Positions 43,058-52,036 are shown, numbered from the stretch's first letter. The stretch is 64,000 bases of DNA from Pseudomonas reinekei (GCF_001945365.1 NZ_MSTQ01000011.1:62001-126000), one strand, 5' to 3'. The notes: generated by a model from the sequence alone, not told the origin. Numbers and translations: made by a program.

Positions 43058-43456
43058 TCACACCAGAGGGGAGGCTCGGGGATTGAGGCTTGGCCATTGC
43101 TGGCGCGGTGTCGGCATGCTGAGTGCCGAAGGTCGCAGGCTTCGATTGGACTCGAACTGCGCAAAATACAGTTGCGGCTCATGGCCGGGCAACGCCACCA
43201 ACGGGGCGGAACCTGAGCAGCACCAGCAGTGCTGCATGTTGGAATGATCGTCGTTTTGCGGAGCTTTCTGTTCGATGTCGCCCAAGGTAATCGCCACCAA
43301 TTTGGTGCCGCTGGACGAGCAGAAGCTGCCCCACAACAATTGTTCGGCCGGCGATTTTGCCGCCTGCGCCATCGCACCGGTCATCGGCATGGCGAGCATG
43401 TTGAACAGCACTGCGAGGCAGGCGATCCAGGCAATTGCGAGCCGTTGTCGGGACAT
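43058..43456 (-). CDS. DUF2946 family protein (copper-associated)
   Basis: Encodes 132 aa with an N-terminal hydrophobic segment (IAWIACLAVLFNMLAMPMTG) that may be a signal or anchor. The DUF2946 text follows (LLWGSFCSSSGTKLVAITLG and HSNMQHCWCCSGSAPLVALP), with Cys/His/Met ligand candidates. It is the first gene of the copper block. The 98-base region upstream (43457-43554) contains an 8-bp inverted repeat that may be an operator. Confidence 0.85.
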   Translation of the reverse strand: MSRQRLAIAWIACLAVLFNMLAMPMTGAMAQAAKSPAEQLLWGSFCSSSGTKLVAITLGDIEQKAPQNDDHSNMQHCWCCSGSAPLVALPGHEPQLYFAQFESNRSLRPSALSMPTPRQQWPSLNPRASPLV

Positions 43457-43479
43457 GGGACAAAATCCGGTGGGTGGGC

Positions 43480-43507
43480 GATCAGGCGCGAGCTATTTAG
43501 CCTGATC
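43480..43507 (-). promoter_or_regulatory. Inverted repeat upstream of the copper operon
   Basis: Perfect arms GATCAGGC and GCCTGATC are separated by 12 bases, 24-51 bases upstream of the first DUF2946 start. There is no T-tract, so an operator is more likely than a terminator. It does not match a CueR or CopR consensus that I can recall. Confidence 0.45.
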
Positions 43508-43554
43508 AGGGCCGATAAGTAAAAAGAGTGCGTGCGGTGTGGTGTCGCATCTCA

Positions 43555-43845
43555 TCAGACAACAGTGGCATGCAAACGCAGACCGAGCGCCTTCATAACC
43601 TTCATGATAGTCGCGAATTCCGGATTGCCAGTGCTGCTCAGAGCTTTATATAGACTCTCACGTCCCAAGCCGGCATCACGGGCAATTTGTGTCATGCCCT
43701 TTGCTCTGGCGATGTCGTTGAGAGCCGCTCGAATCAGGACGCCGTCACCGGCATCTTCTTCAAAACAGGCATCCAGGTAAGCCGCCATTTCTTCCGGAGT
43801 CTTGAGAAACTCGGCGGCATCAAAACGGGTGAATTGTTCGGCCAT
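43555..43845 (-). CDS. HigA-like antitoxin (addiction module antidote, XRE type)
   Basis: A 96-residue helix-turn-helix protein of the 'probable addiction module antidote' group. It has the N-terminal segment FDAAEFLKTPEEMAAYLDAC and the DNA-binding part AKGMTQIARDAGLGRESLYK. It follows the toxin gene by three bases, so the order is toxin first, as in higBA. It should neutralise the toxin and repress the shared promoter upstream of the toxin gene. Confidence 0.88.
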   Translation of the reverse strand: MAEQFTRFDAAEFLKTPEEMAAYLDACFEEDAGDGVLIRAALNDIARAKGMTQIARDAGLGRESLYKALSSTGNPEFATIMKVMKALGLRLHATVV

Positions 43846-43848
43846 GAT

Positions 43849-44151
43849 CTACTCCTCATTACCGATTTTTTGTGCCATTTGAATGGCACGTTTGATATCT
43901 CTTTTTTGAGTCGACTTGTCTCCGCCTACCAGCAGCAGATAAACCCTTTCGCCTTTGCGGGTGAAATAGATCCGATAGCCGGGACCATGATGAACGCGCA
44001 TTTCATAGACCGTTGCACCAATGGAGTCACAGTCACCAAAGTTTCCATGTTCGGCAGCGCGGAGTCTGGCAATGATGCGAGCCTTGCCAGGGGTGTCCCT
44101 CAGTGAGTCGAGCCAATCGGCAAATATTTGGGATCGTTTGAAGTCGATCAT
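43849..44151 (-). CDS. RelE/ParE-superfamily (HigB-like) toxin
   Basis: A 100-residue toxin of the HigB/RelE type. It has the typical opening (KRSQIFADWLDSLRDTPGKA), the core VYEMRVHHGPGYRIYFTRKG and the C-terminal LLLVGGDKSTQKRDIKRAIQ. I chose the ATG at 44151 (MIDFKRSQIF); the open frame extends to 44217 without similarity. It probably cleaves mRNA on ribosomes, by family. It lies between the copper and cobalamin operons and is not related to either. Confidence 0.87.
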   Translation of the reverse strand: MIDFKRSQIFADWLDSLRDTPGKARIIARLRAAEHGNFGDCDSIGATVYEMRVHHGPGYRIYFTRKGERVYLLLVGGDKSTQKRDIKRAIQMAQKIGNEE

Positions 44152-44343
44152 GTCTGAATCGTATTCCTCGGGATACAAACTGACAAGCGCCGCTTTTCTC
44201 TGGATGAGGCTGGCCACCCACTGTGAATGTCGGACTTGTACTTGCTCGGATTAAAGGAACTTGAATATGGGCTTGAGATATAGAGAGGAACAGCCAGCAT
44301 TTTCCTGGAATATTGCCAGCAAATTCGTAGGTTTCTGCAGTCC

Positions 44344-45072
44344 TTAGGAAAGGTCCGACAGGGATAGGTTTTCCAGTAATTGTCGGACCGATTCAAACTC
44401 CCGCTCAACCCCCGGCAACACCGGCCGCTTCAAAACAATCACCGGCACCCCACGCTCGCGCGCCACTTCCAGCTTCGGCTCTGTCGCGGTGCTGCCGCTG
44501 TTCTTGCTGATCAGCACGTCGATCTGCCGACGTTCAAACAACGCTCGTTCATCGTCGATCAGGAACGGCCCTCGTGCGCCGATCACTTCGCAGCGTGCGT
44601 TGCCGGGGTAAACGTCGAGTGCGCGCAGGGTCCAGAATTGTTCAGGGGGAATTTCGTCCAGGTGGTGCAACGGCTCGCGGCCGAGGGTGAACAGCGGGTG
44701 GCGGAAGGGTTTCAAGGCTTCGATCAGTTCGGCCCAGTCGCTGACTTCGCGCCAGTCATCGCCAGCCTGCGCTTGCCATGCCGGACGTCGCAGCGCCCAG
44801 CAGGGAATACCACTCAACCGCGCTGCAGTCGCGGCGTTCTGGCTGATTTGCGCGGCGTACGGGTGAGTGGCGTCCAGCAGCAGGCCGATGCGCTCATCGC
44901 GAATGAATCGCGCCAGACCCTCGGCACCGCCGTAACCGCCGACGCGAACCTGGCATTGCAGATCCGTCGGCACGCGGCCGACCCCGGCCAGGCTGTAGAT
45001 GTGCTCTGGCCCCAGCGTGCGGGCGAGGGCCAGCGCCTCGGTGACGCCGCCGAGCAACAGAATTCGTTTCAT
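44344..45072 (-). CDS. cobK: Precorrin-6A reductase CobK
   Basis: A 242-residue NADPH-dependent reductase converting precorrin-6A to precorrin-6B. The N-terminal nucleotide-binding segment is ILLLGGVTEALALARTL. Diagnostic internal text includes LLLDATHPYAAQISQNAA and ISKNSGSTATEPKLEVARER. The correct ATG is at 45072; a longer frame up to 45300 overlaps cbiD out of frame. The start overlaps the cbiD stop by four bases, so it is coupled to cbiD and cobL. Confidence 0.94.
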   Translation of the reverse strand: MKRILLLGGVTEALALARTLGPEHIYSLAGVGRVPTDLQCQVRVGGYGGAEGLARFIRDERIGLLLDATHPYAAQISQNAATAARLSGIPCWALRRPAWQAQAGDDWREVSDWAELIEALKPFRHPLFTLGREPLHHLDEIPPEQFWTLRALDVYPGNARCEVIGARGPFLIDDERALFERRQIDVLISKNSGSTATEPKLEVARERGVPVIVLKRPVLPGVEREFESVRQLLENLSLSDLS

Positions 45073-46166
45073 TGAAAAGCCCCCGCATGTCCGACGATCC
45101 CACCCTGGCGGTCGATGGCAAACACCTCGACCTGAACCTGCGCCGGGACTACGCTGCGGGCAAACGCCAAGGCGTGCTGGCACACCGCGTCGCCGAGGGC
45201 GATGCCGGCGGCGCTGGCCATGACCAATGCCTGCTGGCTGGTGTTGGCCTCGCGGATGCCCTGCTGCAACGCGGCATCGGCACCTACCGCTGCGGCCCAT
45301 TCGGCCAGTTGCGGCAGGTCGATGCTCGAATGCCGGCTGTGCAAGTCCATGTGCCCGGCGGCCAGTTTGCTGATCTTGCCGAAGCCGCCACAGATGCTGA
45401 GTTTATCCACAGGCACCTTGCGCAGATGCTTGAGCACGGCACCGATGAAGTCGCCCATCTCGATCAGGGCAATTTCCGGCAGGTTGTAGACCCGGCGCAT
45501 GGTGTCTTCGCTGGCGTTGCCGGTGCATGCGGCGATGTGCTGGTAACCGTTGGTTTTCGCGACATCGATACCTTGGTGGATCGAGGCAATGTAGGCCGCG
45601 CAGGAAAACGGCCGGACGATGCCGCTGGTACCGAGGATCGACAGGCCACCCAGAATTCCCAGGCGCGGGTTCATGGTTTTCAAGGCCAGTGCTTCACCGT
45701 TTTCGACATTGACTGTCACCTCGAAACCGCCGCTGTAGCCGCGCTCTGCCGCGAGTTGGGTCAGGTGATCGCCGATCATTTTGCGCGGCACCGGGTTGAT
45801 CGCCGGTTCGCCGACGCCCAGCACCAGCCCGGGGCGGGTGACGGTGCCGACGCCGCGTCCGGCATTGAAGCGCACGCCGGGCTCACTGAGCAGTCGCACC
45901 CGGGAGTAGAGCAGGGCCCCGTGGGTGACGTCGGGATCGTCTCCGGCATCCTTGATCGTGCCAGCCTCCGCACCGTCGTCCGCCAGTCGACAGAACTCAA
46001 GACGCATCTGCACCTGCTTGCCTTTGGGCAAGATAATTTCCACCGCGTCCGCCGCCGTGCCGGTGAGCAACAGGCGGGCCGCCGCGAGGCTGGTCGCCGT
46101 GGCGCAGCTGCCCGTGGTCAGGCCACTGCGCAGCGGGGCGGGTTGTTCGGCCGTTTCGTCACGCAT
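45069..46166 (-). CDS. cbiD: Cobalt-precorrin-5B C1-methyltransferase CbiD
   Basis: A 365-residue CbiD. Conserved parts are RSGLTTGSCATATSLAAARL near the start, GRGVGTVTRPGL and FSCAAYIASIHQGIDVA. I placed the start at 46166 (MRDETAEQPAPL), which overlaps the cobL end by eight bases; the open frame back to 46229 lies within cobL. CbiD belongs to the anaerobic pathway of many bacteria. In Pseudomonas it occurs with aerobic-type enzymes (CobG here), presumably replacing CobF. Confidence 0.93.
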   Translation of the reverse strand: MRDETAEQPAPLRSGLTTGSCATATSLAAARLLLTGTAADAVEIILPKGKQVQMRLEFCRLADDGAEAGTIKDAGDDPDVTHGALLYSRVRLLSEPGVRFNAGRGVGTVTRPGLVLGVGEPAINPVPRKMIGDHLTQLAAERGYSGGFEVTVNVENGEALALKTMNPRLGILGGLSILGTSGIVRPFSCAAYIASIHQGIDVAKTNGYQHIAACTGNASEDTMRRVYNLPEIALIEMGDFIGAVLKHLRKVPVDKLSICGGFGKISKLAAGHMDLHSRHSSIDLPQLAEWAAAVGADAALQQGIREANTSQQALVMASAAGIALGDAVCQHALAFARSVVPAQVQVEVFAIDRQGGIVGHAGAFQ

Positions 46167-47370
46167 CGAGAGGTTTCGTCGTGTCCAGTAACGTAATCGG
46201 CAAGGCCTGGCGCCAAGTGTCGAATTCACCCAGCGGTTGCGCCTGGGCGATGTGGATGCGCGTCAGTTCCCCGCCGCGCTGTTCACGCCATGCCATCAGG
46301 GTCATTTCACTTTGCAGTGTGACCGCATTGGCGATCAGCCGGCCACCGGGTTCGAGGGCGGCCCAGCAGGCGTCCAGCACGCCTTCGCGAGTGACGCCGC
46401 CACCGATGAAAATCGCGTCCGGGCGCTCGAGGCCTTCAAGTGCTTGCGGCGCACGGCCACGGATCAGTTGCAGGCCGGGCACGCCGAGGGCGTCGCGGTT
46501 GTACTCGATCAATGCCTGGCGCCCCTCATCGGCTTCAATGGCCAGTGCCCGGCAGCTGGGGTGGGCACGCATCCATTCGATGCTGATCGAGCCGCTGCCG
46601 GCGCCGACATCCCACAGCAATTCGCCGGGCGTCGGGGCCAGGCGTGCGAGGGTGATCGCCCGGACGTCACGCTTGGTGATCTGACCATCGTGCTTGAATG
46701 CCGAATCTGGCAGGCCAGCCAGTCGTGACAGGCGTGGCGTGGTCGGTTCGGCGATGCAGTCGATGGCGATCAGGTTCAAATCGGCGATGGCCGGGTCGGT
46801 CCAGTCGCTGGCGATGCCTTCGATACGCCGCTCGGCTTCACCGCCCAAGTGTTCCAGAACAGTCAGACGGCTCGGCCCGAAACCGCGCTCACGCAGCAGC
46901 GCGGCGATGGCGGCGGGGCTGTTTCCATCGTTGCTCAATACCAGCAGGCGCACGCCGCTGAATAATTGCGCGCTGAGTGCGGCGACGGGGCGGGCAACTA
47001 CCGACAGCGTGACCACTTCCTGCAATGGCCAGCCCATTCTGGCGGCGGCCAGCGAGCAAGAAGAGGGCGCGGGCAGCGTCAGCATTTCTTCGCCGGGCAA
47101 GTGCCGGGCGAGGCTGGCACCCACGCCGAAGAACAGTGGGTCACCGCTGGCCAGCACACAGACAGGCTCGCCGCGCAGGGCCAGTACCGGCTGGATAGAG
47201 AACGGGCTCGGCCAGCAATCACGTTCGCCGCGAATGCACGGCGGCAACAAATCCAGGTGCCGTTGGCCGCCGAAGATCCGTGAGGCACGCAGCAGCGCAT
47301 GCCGGGCGTTCTTGCCCAGACCTTTGAAACCGTCTTCACCGATGCCTACTACTGTCAGCCAGGGCGACAT
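46159..47370 (-). CDS. cobL: Precorrin-6B C5,15-methyltransferase / decarboxylase CobL (CbiE-CbiT fusion)
   Basis: A 403-residue bifunctional enzyme. The N-terminal CbiE part (about 1-200) starts LTVVGIGEDGFKGLGKNARH. The C-terminal CbiT part has the SAM-binding motif LLWDVGAGSGSISIEWMRAH and FIGGGVTREGVLDACW. It methylates C5 and C15 and decarboxylates the C12 acetate side chain. I chose the ATG at 47370 (MSPWLTVVGIGED) for fit to the family; upstream sequence to 47472 is unconserved. It is the first gene of cobL-cbiD-cobK and is divergent from cobGHIJ. Confidence 0.93.
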   Translation of the reverse strand: MSPWLTVVGIGEDGFKGLGKNARHALLRASRIFGGQRHLDLLPPCIRGERDCWPSPFSIQPVLALRGEPVCVLASGDPLFFGVGASLARHLPGEEMLTLPAPSSCSLAAARMGWPLQEVVTLSVVARPVAALSAQLFSGVRLLVLSNDGNSPAAIAALLRERGFGPSRLTVLEHLGGEAERRIEGIASDWTDPAIADLNLIAIDCIAEPTTPRLSRLAGLPDSAFKHDGQITKRDVRAITLARLAPTPGELLWDVGAGSGSISIEWMRAHPSCRALAIEADEGRQALIEYNRDALGVPGLQLIRGRAPQALEGLERPDAIFIGGGVTREGVLDACWAALEPGGRLIANAVTLQSEMTLMAWREQRGGELTRIHIAQAQPLGEFDTWRQALPITLLDTTKPLDA

Positions 47371-47666
47371 GCCTGCTCCTTGATAAATTGCCCCATGACC
47401 GGGTTCGGGACTGGGCGCAATGATACCGCGCCGCTGCGGTTTTTTACGCATACCACGCAGCTCGCGCCGCAACCGTTACGTATTGCCGCTCGGTCAGCCC
47501 ACCCCTGTGCGCCTGTGAGGCGCGGGGCGTCCGTTCGAGCGTGTCGGGCTTCTGCAGGCGTTGACCTTCCCGTCGTCCGACAAGCTTTTCATCCGCCGTT
47601 GCAAAGCAGGCATAATACCGCCCGCTTCGCCCGCGAAGTGCCTCGCCACCTGAACGGGTCATCCCC
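47371..47666. other. Divergent promoter region of the two cob operons
   Basis: This 296-base region lies between cobL (minus) and cobG (plus). It contains a 6-bp hairpin GCGCCT/AGGCGC at 47509-47523 and a weak stem followed by six Ts (47426-47445, plus strand). I looked for a cobalamin riboswitch (B12 box) on both strands and did not find one. Promoters are presumed but not assigned. Confidence 0.45.
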
Positions 47667-48989
47667 TTGAACGAACGCCCAGTATCCACCGCCTTACGCC
47701 CCTCGGCCTGTCCGGGGTTGCTGCGTATCGTCCCGGCACTGGATGGCGGGATCTGCCGGATCAAGCTCAGTGGCGGTTCGATCAGCAGTGCCCAGGCCAA
47801 TGCTGTGGCGGATGTCGCCGAGCGCTTCGCCAGCGGCGCGATCGAGGCGACCAATCGCGCCAATCTGCAAGTCCGCGGCATCGGCCGTGAGCCAGCGGCA
47901 TTGATCGAGCGCTTGCTGGACGCAGAGCTTGGGCCGCAAAACGCGGCAGGCGATGATGTGCGCAACCTGATGCTCAGTCCGGGGGCCGGGATCGATCGCA
48001 AGATGCTGCTCGATACCCGTCCCTTGGCTGAGCAGATTCTCGCCTCGCTGCAAAATCACCCGCCGTTCCACGACCTCAGCGCCAAGTTCGCCGTCCAGCT
48101 CGATGGCGGCGAGGCGTTGGCGATGCTCGAACATCCGCACGACCTGTGGCTCTCGGCGTATGCAGGTGACGGCGAGGTGCGTCTGGCCTTCGGTTTGGCG
48201 GGTTGCCCGCTGGACACGGCTCAAGGTTCGGTGTCGCTCGACGATGGTCACCGCCTGGTGGTCGCGGTGCTTGAGTTGTTCCTTGAGCTGGCACGTCCCG
48301 AACAAACCCGGATGCGTCATTTGCTCTGCGAATATTCGCTCGCAGATTTCCTGACGCGACTGGCTGGACGCGTCTCCCTCCAGGTCATGACCGATTGGCG
48401 GCGAACCGCCGATTCGAGCGTGCTGCACATCGGCGCACACCCCCAGGCTCAGGTTGACCTGGTCTACGTGGGTGCCGTACCGCCACTGGGACGGCTTGAC
48501 CCGACGATGCTGCGAGGCGCGGCACAACTGGCCGATGAGTTCGGCGACGGCAGCCTGCGGTTTACCCCGTGGCAGAATCTGCTGTTGCCCAACGTTCGTA
48601 GCGAGCACGCCGCTGAAGTCACCGCGCGCCTTGGACAGTTGGGCCTGTTGTGTGACGCCGGGCATACGTTGACCCGGTTGATTGCCTGTACCGGTTCCAA
48701 CGGCTGTGGCAAAGGCCTGGCCGAGACCAAAGGCGATGCCTTGCAACTGGCCGCTTTGCTGCAACGTCACGGGCATGTGCTGAATGTGCACTTGAGCGGT
48801 TGCCCGCGTTCCTGTGCCGCCGCGCACACGGCGCCAGTCACATTGCTGGCCGTCACCCCCGGCCACTACGATCTCTATTTTCGCGATGCAGCGCAGCCCG
48901 GTTTCGGCGCGCTGCACGCACGCAACCTTACTATTGAAGCGGTCGCGGCCCTGCTCGACGCCCGCTCACGGAGCCCCCTTGATGCTTGA
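47667..48989 (+). CDS. cobG: Precorrin-3B synthase CobG
   Basis: A 440-residue oxygen-dependent monooxygenase of the aerobic cobalamin pathway, related to sulfite/nitrite reductases. It has paired ferredoxin-like half-domains (RPSACPGLLRIVPALDGGIC at the N-terminus) and the 4Fe-4S/sirohaem ligand set CTGSNGCGKG followed by SGCPRSC. The only suitable start is TTG at 47667: family similarity begins at RPSACPG, about ten residues later, and no ATG or GTG lies in between. No clear Shine-Dalgarno is visible. It overlaps cobH by eight bases. Confidence 0.92.
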   Translation: MNERPVSTALRPSACPGLLRIVPALDGGICRIKLSGGSISSAQANAVADVAERFASGAIEATNRANLQVRGIGREPAALIERLLDAELGPQNAAGDDVRNLMLSPGAGIDRKMLLDTRPLAEQILASLQNHPPFHDLSAKFAVQLDGGEALAMLEHPHDLWLSAYAGDGEVRLAFGLAGCPLDTAQGSVSLDDGHRLVVAVLELFLELARPEQTRMRHLLCEYSLADFLTRLAGRVSLQVMTDWRRTADSSVLHIGAHPQAQVDLVYVGAVPPLGRLDPTMLRGAAQLADEFGDGSLRFTPWQNLLLPNVRSEHAAEVTARLGQLGLLCDAGHTLTRLIACTGSNGCGKGLAETKGDALQLAALLQRHGHVLNVHLSGCPRSCAAAHTAPVTLLAVTPGHYDLYFRDAAQPGFGALHARNLTIEAVAALLDARSRSPLDA

Positions 48990-49608
48990 TTACATCCGCG
49001 ACGGTCAGGAGATCTATCGCAACTCCTTCGCGATCATCCGCGCCGAAGCCAACCTGGCGCGAATCCCGGCCGATCTGGAAAAACTCGCAGTTCGGGTGAT
49101 TCACGCCTGCGGCATGGTCGAGGCCATCGACGGTCTGCAGTTTTCCGAAGGCGCGGGCAAGGCCGGGCGCGATGCGCTGGCTGCTGGCGCGCCGATCCTG
49201 TGTGATGCGCGGATGGTGTCCGAAGGCATTACCCGGGCGCGCCTGCCGGCGAACAATCAGGTGATCTGCACCTTGCGCGACGAGAGCGTTCCGCAACGGG
49301 CTCGTGAATTGGGCAACACCCGTTCAGCCGCCGCGCTGGAGTTGTGGCGCCCGCATCTGGAAGGCAGCGTGGTGGTCATCGGCAATGCACCGACCGCACT
49401 GTTTTACTTGCTGGAAATGCTCGACGCCGGCGCACCGAAACCGGCGCTGATCCTCGGCTTCCCGGTAGGTTTCGTCGGTGCCGCCGAATCCAAGGCAGCG
49501 TTGGCAGCGGACAGCCGTGGCGTGCCTTTCGTCATCATGCAAGGTCGCCTGGGCGGAAGCGCCATGGCCGCTGCGGCCGTCAATGCCCTCGCCACGGAGA
49601 TCGAATGA
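48982..49608 (+). CDS. cobH: Precorrin-8X methylmutase CobH
   Basis: A 208-residue enzyme that moves the methyl group from C11 to C12 to form hydrogenobyrinate. Family text is clear: YIRDGQEIYRNSFAIIRAEA at the start, VRVIHACGMVEAIDGLQFSE with the catalytic His, and VIGNAPTALFYLLEML. The ATG at 48982 overlaps the end of cobG; the earlier open frame from 48814 lies inside cobG. Its stop overlaps the cobI ATG by four bases. Confidence 0.95.
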   Translation: MLDYIRDGQEIYRNSFAIIRAEANLARIPADLEKLAVRVIHACGMVEAIDGLQFSEGAGKAGRDALAAGAPILCDARMVSEGITRARLPANNQVICTLRDESVPQRARELGNTRSAAALELWRPHLEGSVVVIGNAPTALFYLLEMLDAGAPKPALILGFPVGFVGAAESKAALAADSRGVPFVIMQGRLGGSAMAAAAVNALATEIE

Positions 49609-50339
49609 TGCACAAACCTGGACGTTTGATCGGCCTTGGCGTGGGTCCCGGTGACCCAGAACTGATCACCGTAAAGGCCTTGCGCCTGCTGCGCGAATCG
49701 CCGGTGGTGGCGTACTTCGTCGCCAAGGGCAAAAAGGGCAATGCATTCGGCATCATTGAGGCGCATCTGCAAGCAGCGCAGAACCTGTTGCCACTGGTTT
49801 ACCCGGTGACCACCGAGGCATTGCCGGCGCCGCTGTCCTATGAACAAGTGATCAGCGACTTTTACGATGACGCCGCCACCGAACTGGCGACGCATCTCGA
49901 TGCCGGTCGCGACGTGGCGGTGATCTGCGAAGGCGATCCGTTCTTCTACGGCTCCTACATGTACCTGCACGACCGGCTCGCCGAGCGCTATCAAGCCGAA
50001 GTCGTCCCAGGTGTGTGCTCGATGCTCGGCGGCGCCTCGGTACTGGGTGCGCCGCTGGTGTATCGCAATCAGAGCCTGTCGGTGTTGTCCGGCGTGCTGC
50101 CCCACGACGAGCTCAAACGTCGTCTGGCCGACGCCGACGCCGCAGTGATCATGAAACTGGGGCGCAACTTTCCCAAGGTTCGTCAGGTGCTGGAAGAACT
50201 CGGCCTGGCCGAACGGGCGTTGTACGTCGAGCGCGCGACCATGGCCAATCAGAAGATCGTGCCGCTGGATCAGGTGGAGCCGATGTCTTCGCCGTATTTC
50301 TCGCTGATCATCGTTCCCGGCGAAAGGTGGCAAGGCTGA
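49605..50339 (+). CDS. cobI: Precorrin-2 C20-methyltransferase CobI
   Basis: A 244-residue SAM-dependent methyltransferase of the uroporphyrinogen-methylase family. Signatures are GRLIGLGVGPGDPELITVKA at the N-terminus, AVICEGDPFFYGSYMY, and VPGVCSMLGGASVLGAPL. It methylates precorrin-2 at C20. It is coupled to cobH (ATGA overlap) and to cobJ (start overlaps its stop by one base). Confidence 0.95.
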   Translation: MMHKPGRLIGLGVGPGDPELITVKALRLLRESPVVAYFVAKGKKGNAFGIIEAHLQAAQNLLPLVYPVTTEALPAPLSYEQVISDFYDDAATELATHLDAGRDVAVICEGDPFFYGSYMYLHDRLAERYQAEVVPGVCSMLGGASVLGAPLVYRNQSLSVLSGVLPHDELKRRLADADAAVIMKLGRNFPKVRQVLEELGLAERALYVERATMANQKIVPLDQVEPMSSPYFSLIIVPGERWQG

Positions 50340-52036
50340 TGACCCGATCCGATCCGGCGATTGTCATTCTTGGCAATGGCAGCCTCACCACCGCGCGGCG
50401 GCTGCAACAGGTTTACCCCGGCGCCCTGATCCATGGGCTGGCCGAACGGGTCGATGGCGCGGACCGTATCTATCACGACTTCGGCGCGACCCTGCGCGAG
50501 CTGTATCAACAGGGCACGCCGATCATCGCGTTGTGCGCGGCCGGCATCGTGATCCGCACACTGGCGCCGTTGCTGCTGGAGAAGGGCGCCGAGCCGCCGG
50601 TGCTGGCCGTGGCCGAGGACGGTAGCGCGGTGGTGCCGTTGCTCGGTGGCCTGGGCGGCGTAAACGTGATGGCGCGAGAGATCGCCGCGCATCTCGACGT
50701 CGCGCCGGCTATCACCACCAGTGGTGAATTGCGTTTCGGCACTTGCCTGCTCAACCCGCCCAGCGGCTATACCTTGGGCGATCTGGAACTGGGCAAGCGT
50801 TTCGTTTCCGATCTGCTCGCCGGCGAAACGGTGCGCATCGAAGGTTCGGCGCCCTGGCTGGCGCAAGCGCAACTGCCTGAGGATGCCCAGGCGCGGCTGG
50901 CGGTGCATGTCAGCCATGCCGAACGCAGCCCTGTGGCCAACGAATTGCTGATCTATCCACGCAATGTGCTGGTGGCGGTCAGTGACGAGGTTGCCGATGT
51001 GCCGAACGTGGTGCGCGAGGCGCTGCATCGGGCCAAAATCGCTGTGCAGTCGCTGGCGTGCCTGCTGGCTCCCGACAGCGCCATGGCCAGCCAGGCGCTG
51101 CGTGAGGCGGCACGCGAACTGGGTGTGCCGTTGCGTTTTGCCGCTGTTGTCGGCGGTGCCTGCGAACTGGCGCGCCAGGCTATCGGATCGGGCGTTTGCG
51201 TCGTGGGTGATGATGCCGTTGCCGTTGCGCTGGCTGAGCAGCCATTGGACCCGATGCACATCGGCCGTGCGCGCGGTCGCCTGGCGGTGATTGGTCTGGG
51301 GCCGGGTGCAGCCGAGTTGATGGTACCGGCAGTGAAGGCTGAGCTCGCCCGTGCCAATGATGTGCTGGGTTACGAAACCTATGTACGCATGGCCGGGCCC
51401 TTCCGTGCAGATCAGGTGCTGCATTGCACTGACAACCGTGAGGAAATGCAGCGAGCACGGCATGCGTTCGAACTGGCGGCCCAAGGGCGATCGGTTGTGG
51501 TGGTGTCGTCTGGTGACCCGGGTGTGTTCGCCATGGCTGCCGCGGTGCTCGAAGCGCTTCATGAATCCACCGATGCTCATTGGCACAACGTCGAGCTCGA
51601 GATCCTGCCGGGCGTATCGGCCTCGCTGGCAACCGCGGCCCAGGCCGGCGCCCCCTTGGGTCATGACTTTTGTGTGCTGTCGCTGTCGGACAACCTCAAG
51701 CCGTGGTCGATCATCGAGAAACGGCTGGACCTGGCCGCTCAGGCAGACTTGGCCCTGGCGTTCTACAACCCGATCTCCCGTTCACGGCCGTGGCAACTGG
51801 GGCAAGCCCTGGACATCGTCGCCCGGCACCGCGTGCCTGAAACACCTGTGGTGCTGGGGCGCGATATCGGTCGTCCGGGGCAGACACTGCAGGTGACGAC
51901 GCTGGGGCAGCTCACCCCGGATCAGGTTGATATGCGAACCATGGTGCTGGTTGGCTCGTCGACGACTTGTGTGTTTGCTCGAGCAGATGGCGGAACTTGG
52001 GTTTATACGCCTCGCTGGTACGGTAATAAACCGTAA
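50339..52036 (+). CDS. cobJ: CbiG/CobE-CobJ fusion: precorrin-3B C17-methyltransferase
   Basis: A 565-residue fusion. The N-terminal third is CbiG-like (IIALCAAGIVIRTLAPLLLE, LLGGLGGVNVMAREIAAHLD). A CobE/CbiG C-terminal-like module follows (SDEVADVPNVVREALHRAK, LGVPLRFAAVVGGACEL). From about residue 315 a CobJ methyltransferase begins (LAVIGLGPGAAELMVPAVKA, VVVSSGDPGVFAMAAAV, ILPGVSASLATAAQAGAPLG). It should contract the ring at C17. The CbiG module's role under aerobic conditions is unclear. It is the last gene of cobGHIJ, followed by a strong terminator. Confidence 0.93.
   Translation: MTRSDPAIVILGNGSLTTARRLQQVYPGALIHGLAERVDGADRIYHDFGATLRELYQQGTPIIALCAAGIVIRTLAPLLLEKGAEPPVLAVAEDGSAVVPLLGGLGGVNVMAREIAAHLDVAPAITTSGELRFGTCLLNPPSGYTLGDLELGKRFVSDLLAGETVRIEGSAPWLAQAQLPEDAQARLAVHVSHAERSPVANELLIYPRNVLVAVSDEVADVPNVVREALHRAKIAVQSLACLLAPDSAMASQALREAARELGVPLRFAAVVGGACELARQAIGSGVCVVGDDAVAVALAEQPLDPMHIGRARGRLAVIGLGPGAAELMVPAVKAELARANDVLGYETYVRMAGPFRADQVLHCTDNREEMQRARHAFELAAQGRSVVVVSSGDPGVFAMAAAVLEALHESTDAHWHNVELEILPGVSASLATAAQAGAPLGHDFCVLSLSDNLKPWSIIEKRLDLAAQADLALAFYNPISRSRPWQLGQALDIVARHRVPETPVVLGRDIGRPGQTLQVTTLGQLTPDQVDMRTMVLVGSSTTCVFARADGGTWVYTPRWYGNKP

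Noticed and set aside
47371..47666. Possible cobalamin riboswitch between the cob operons
   Set aside because: No B12-box-like core was found on either strand; only short unrelated hairpins are present.
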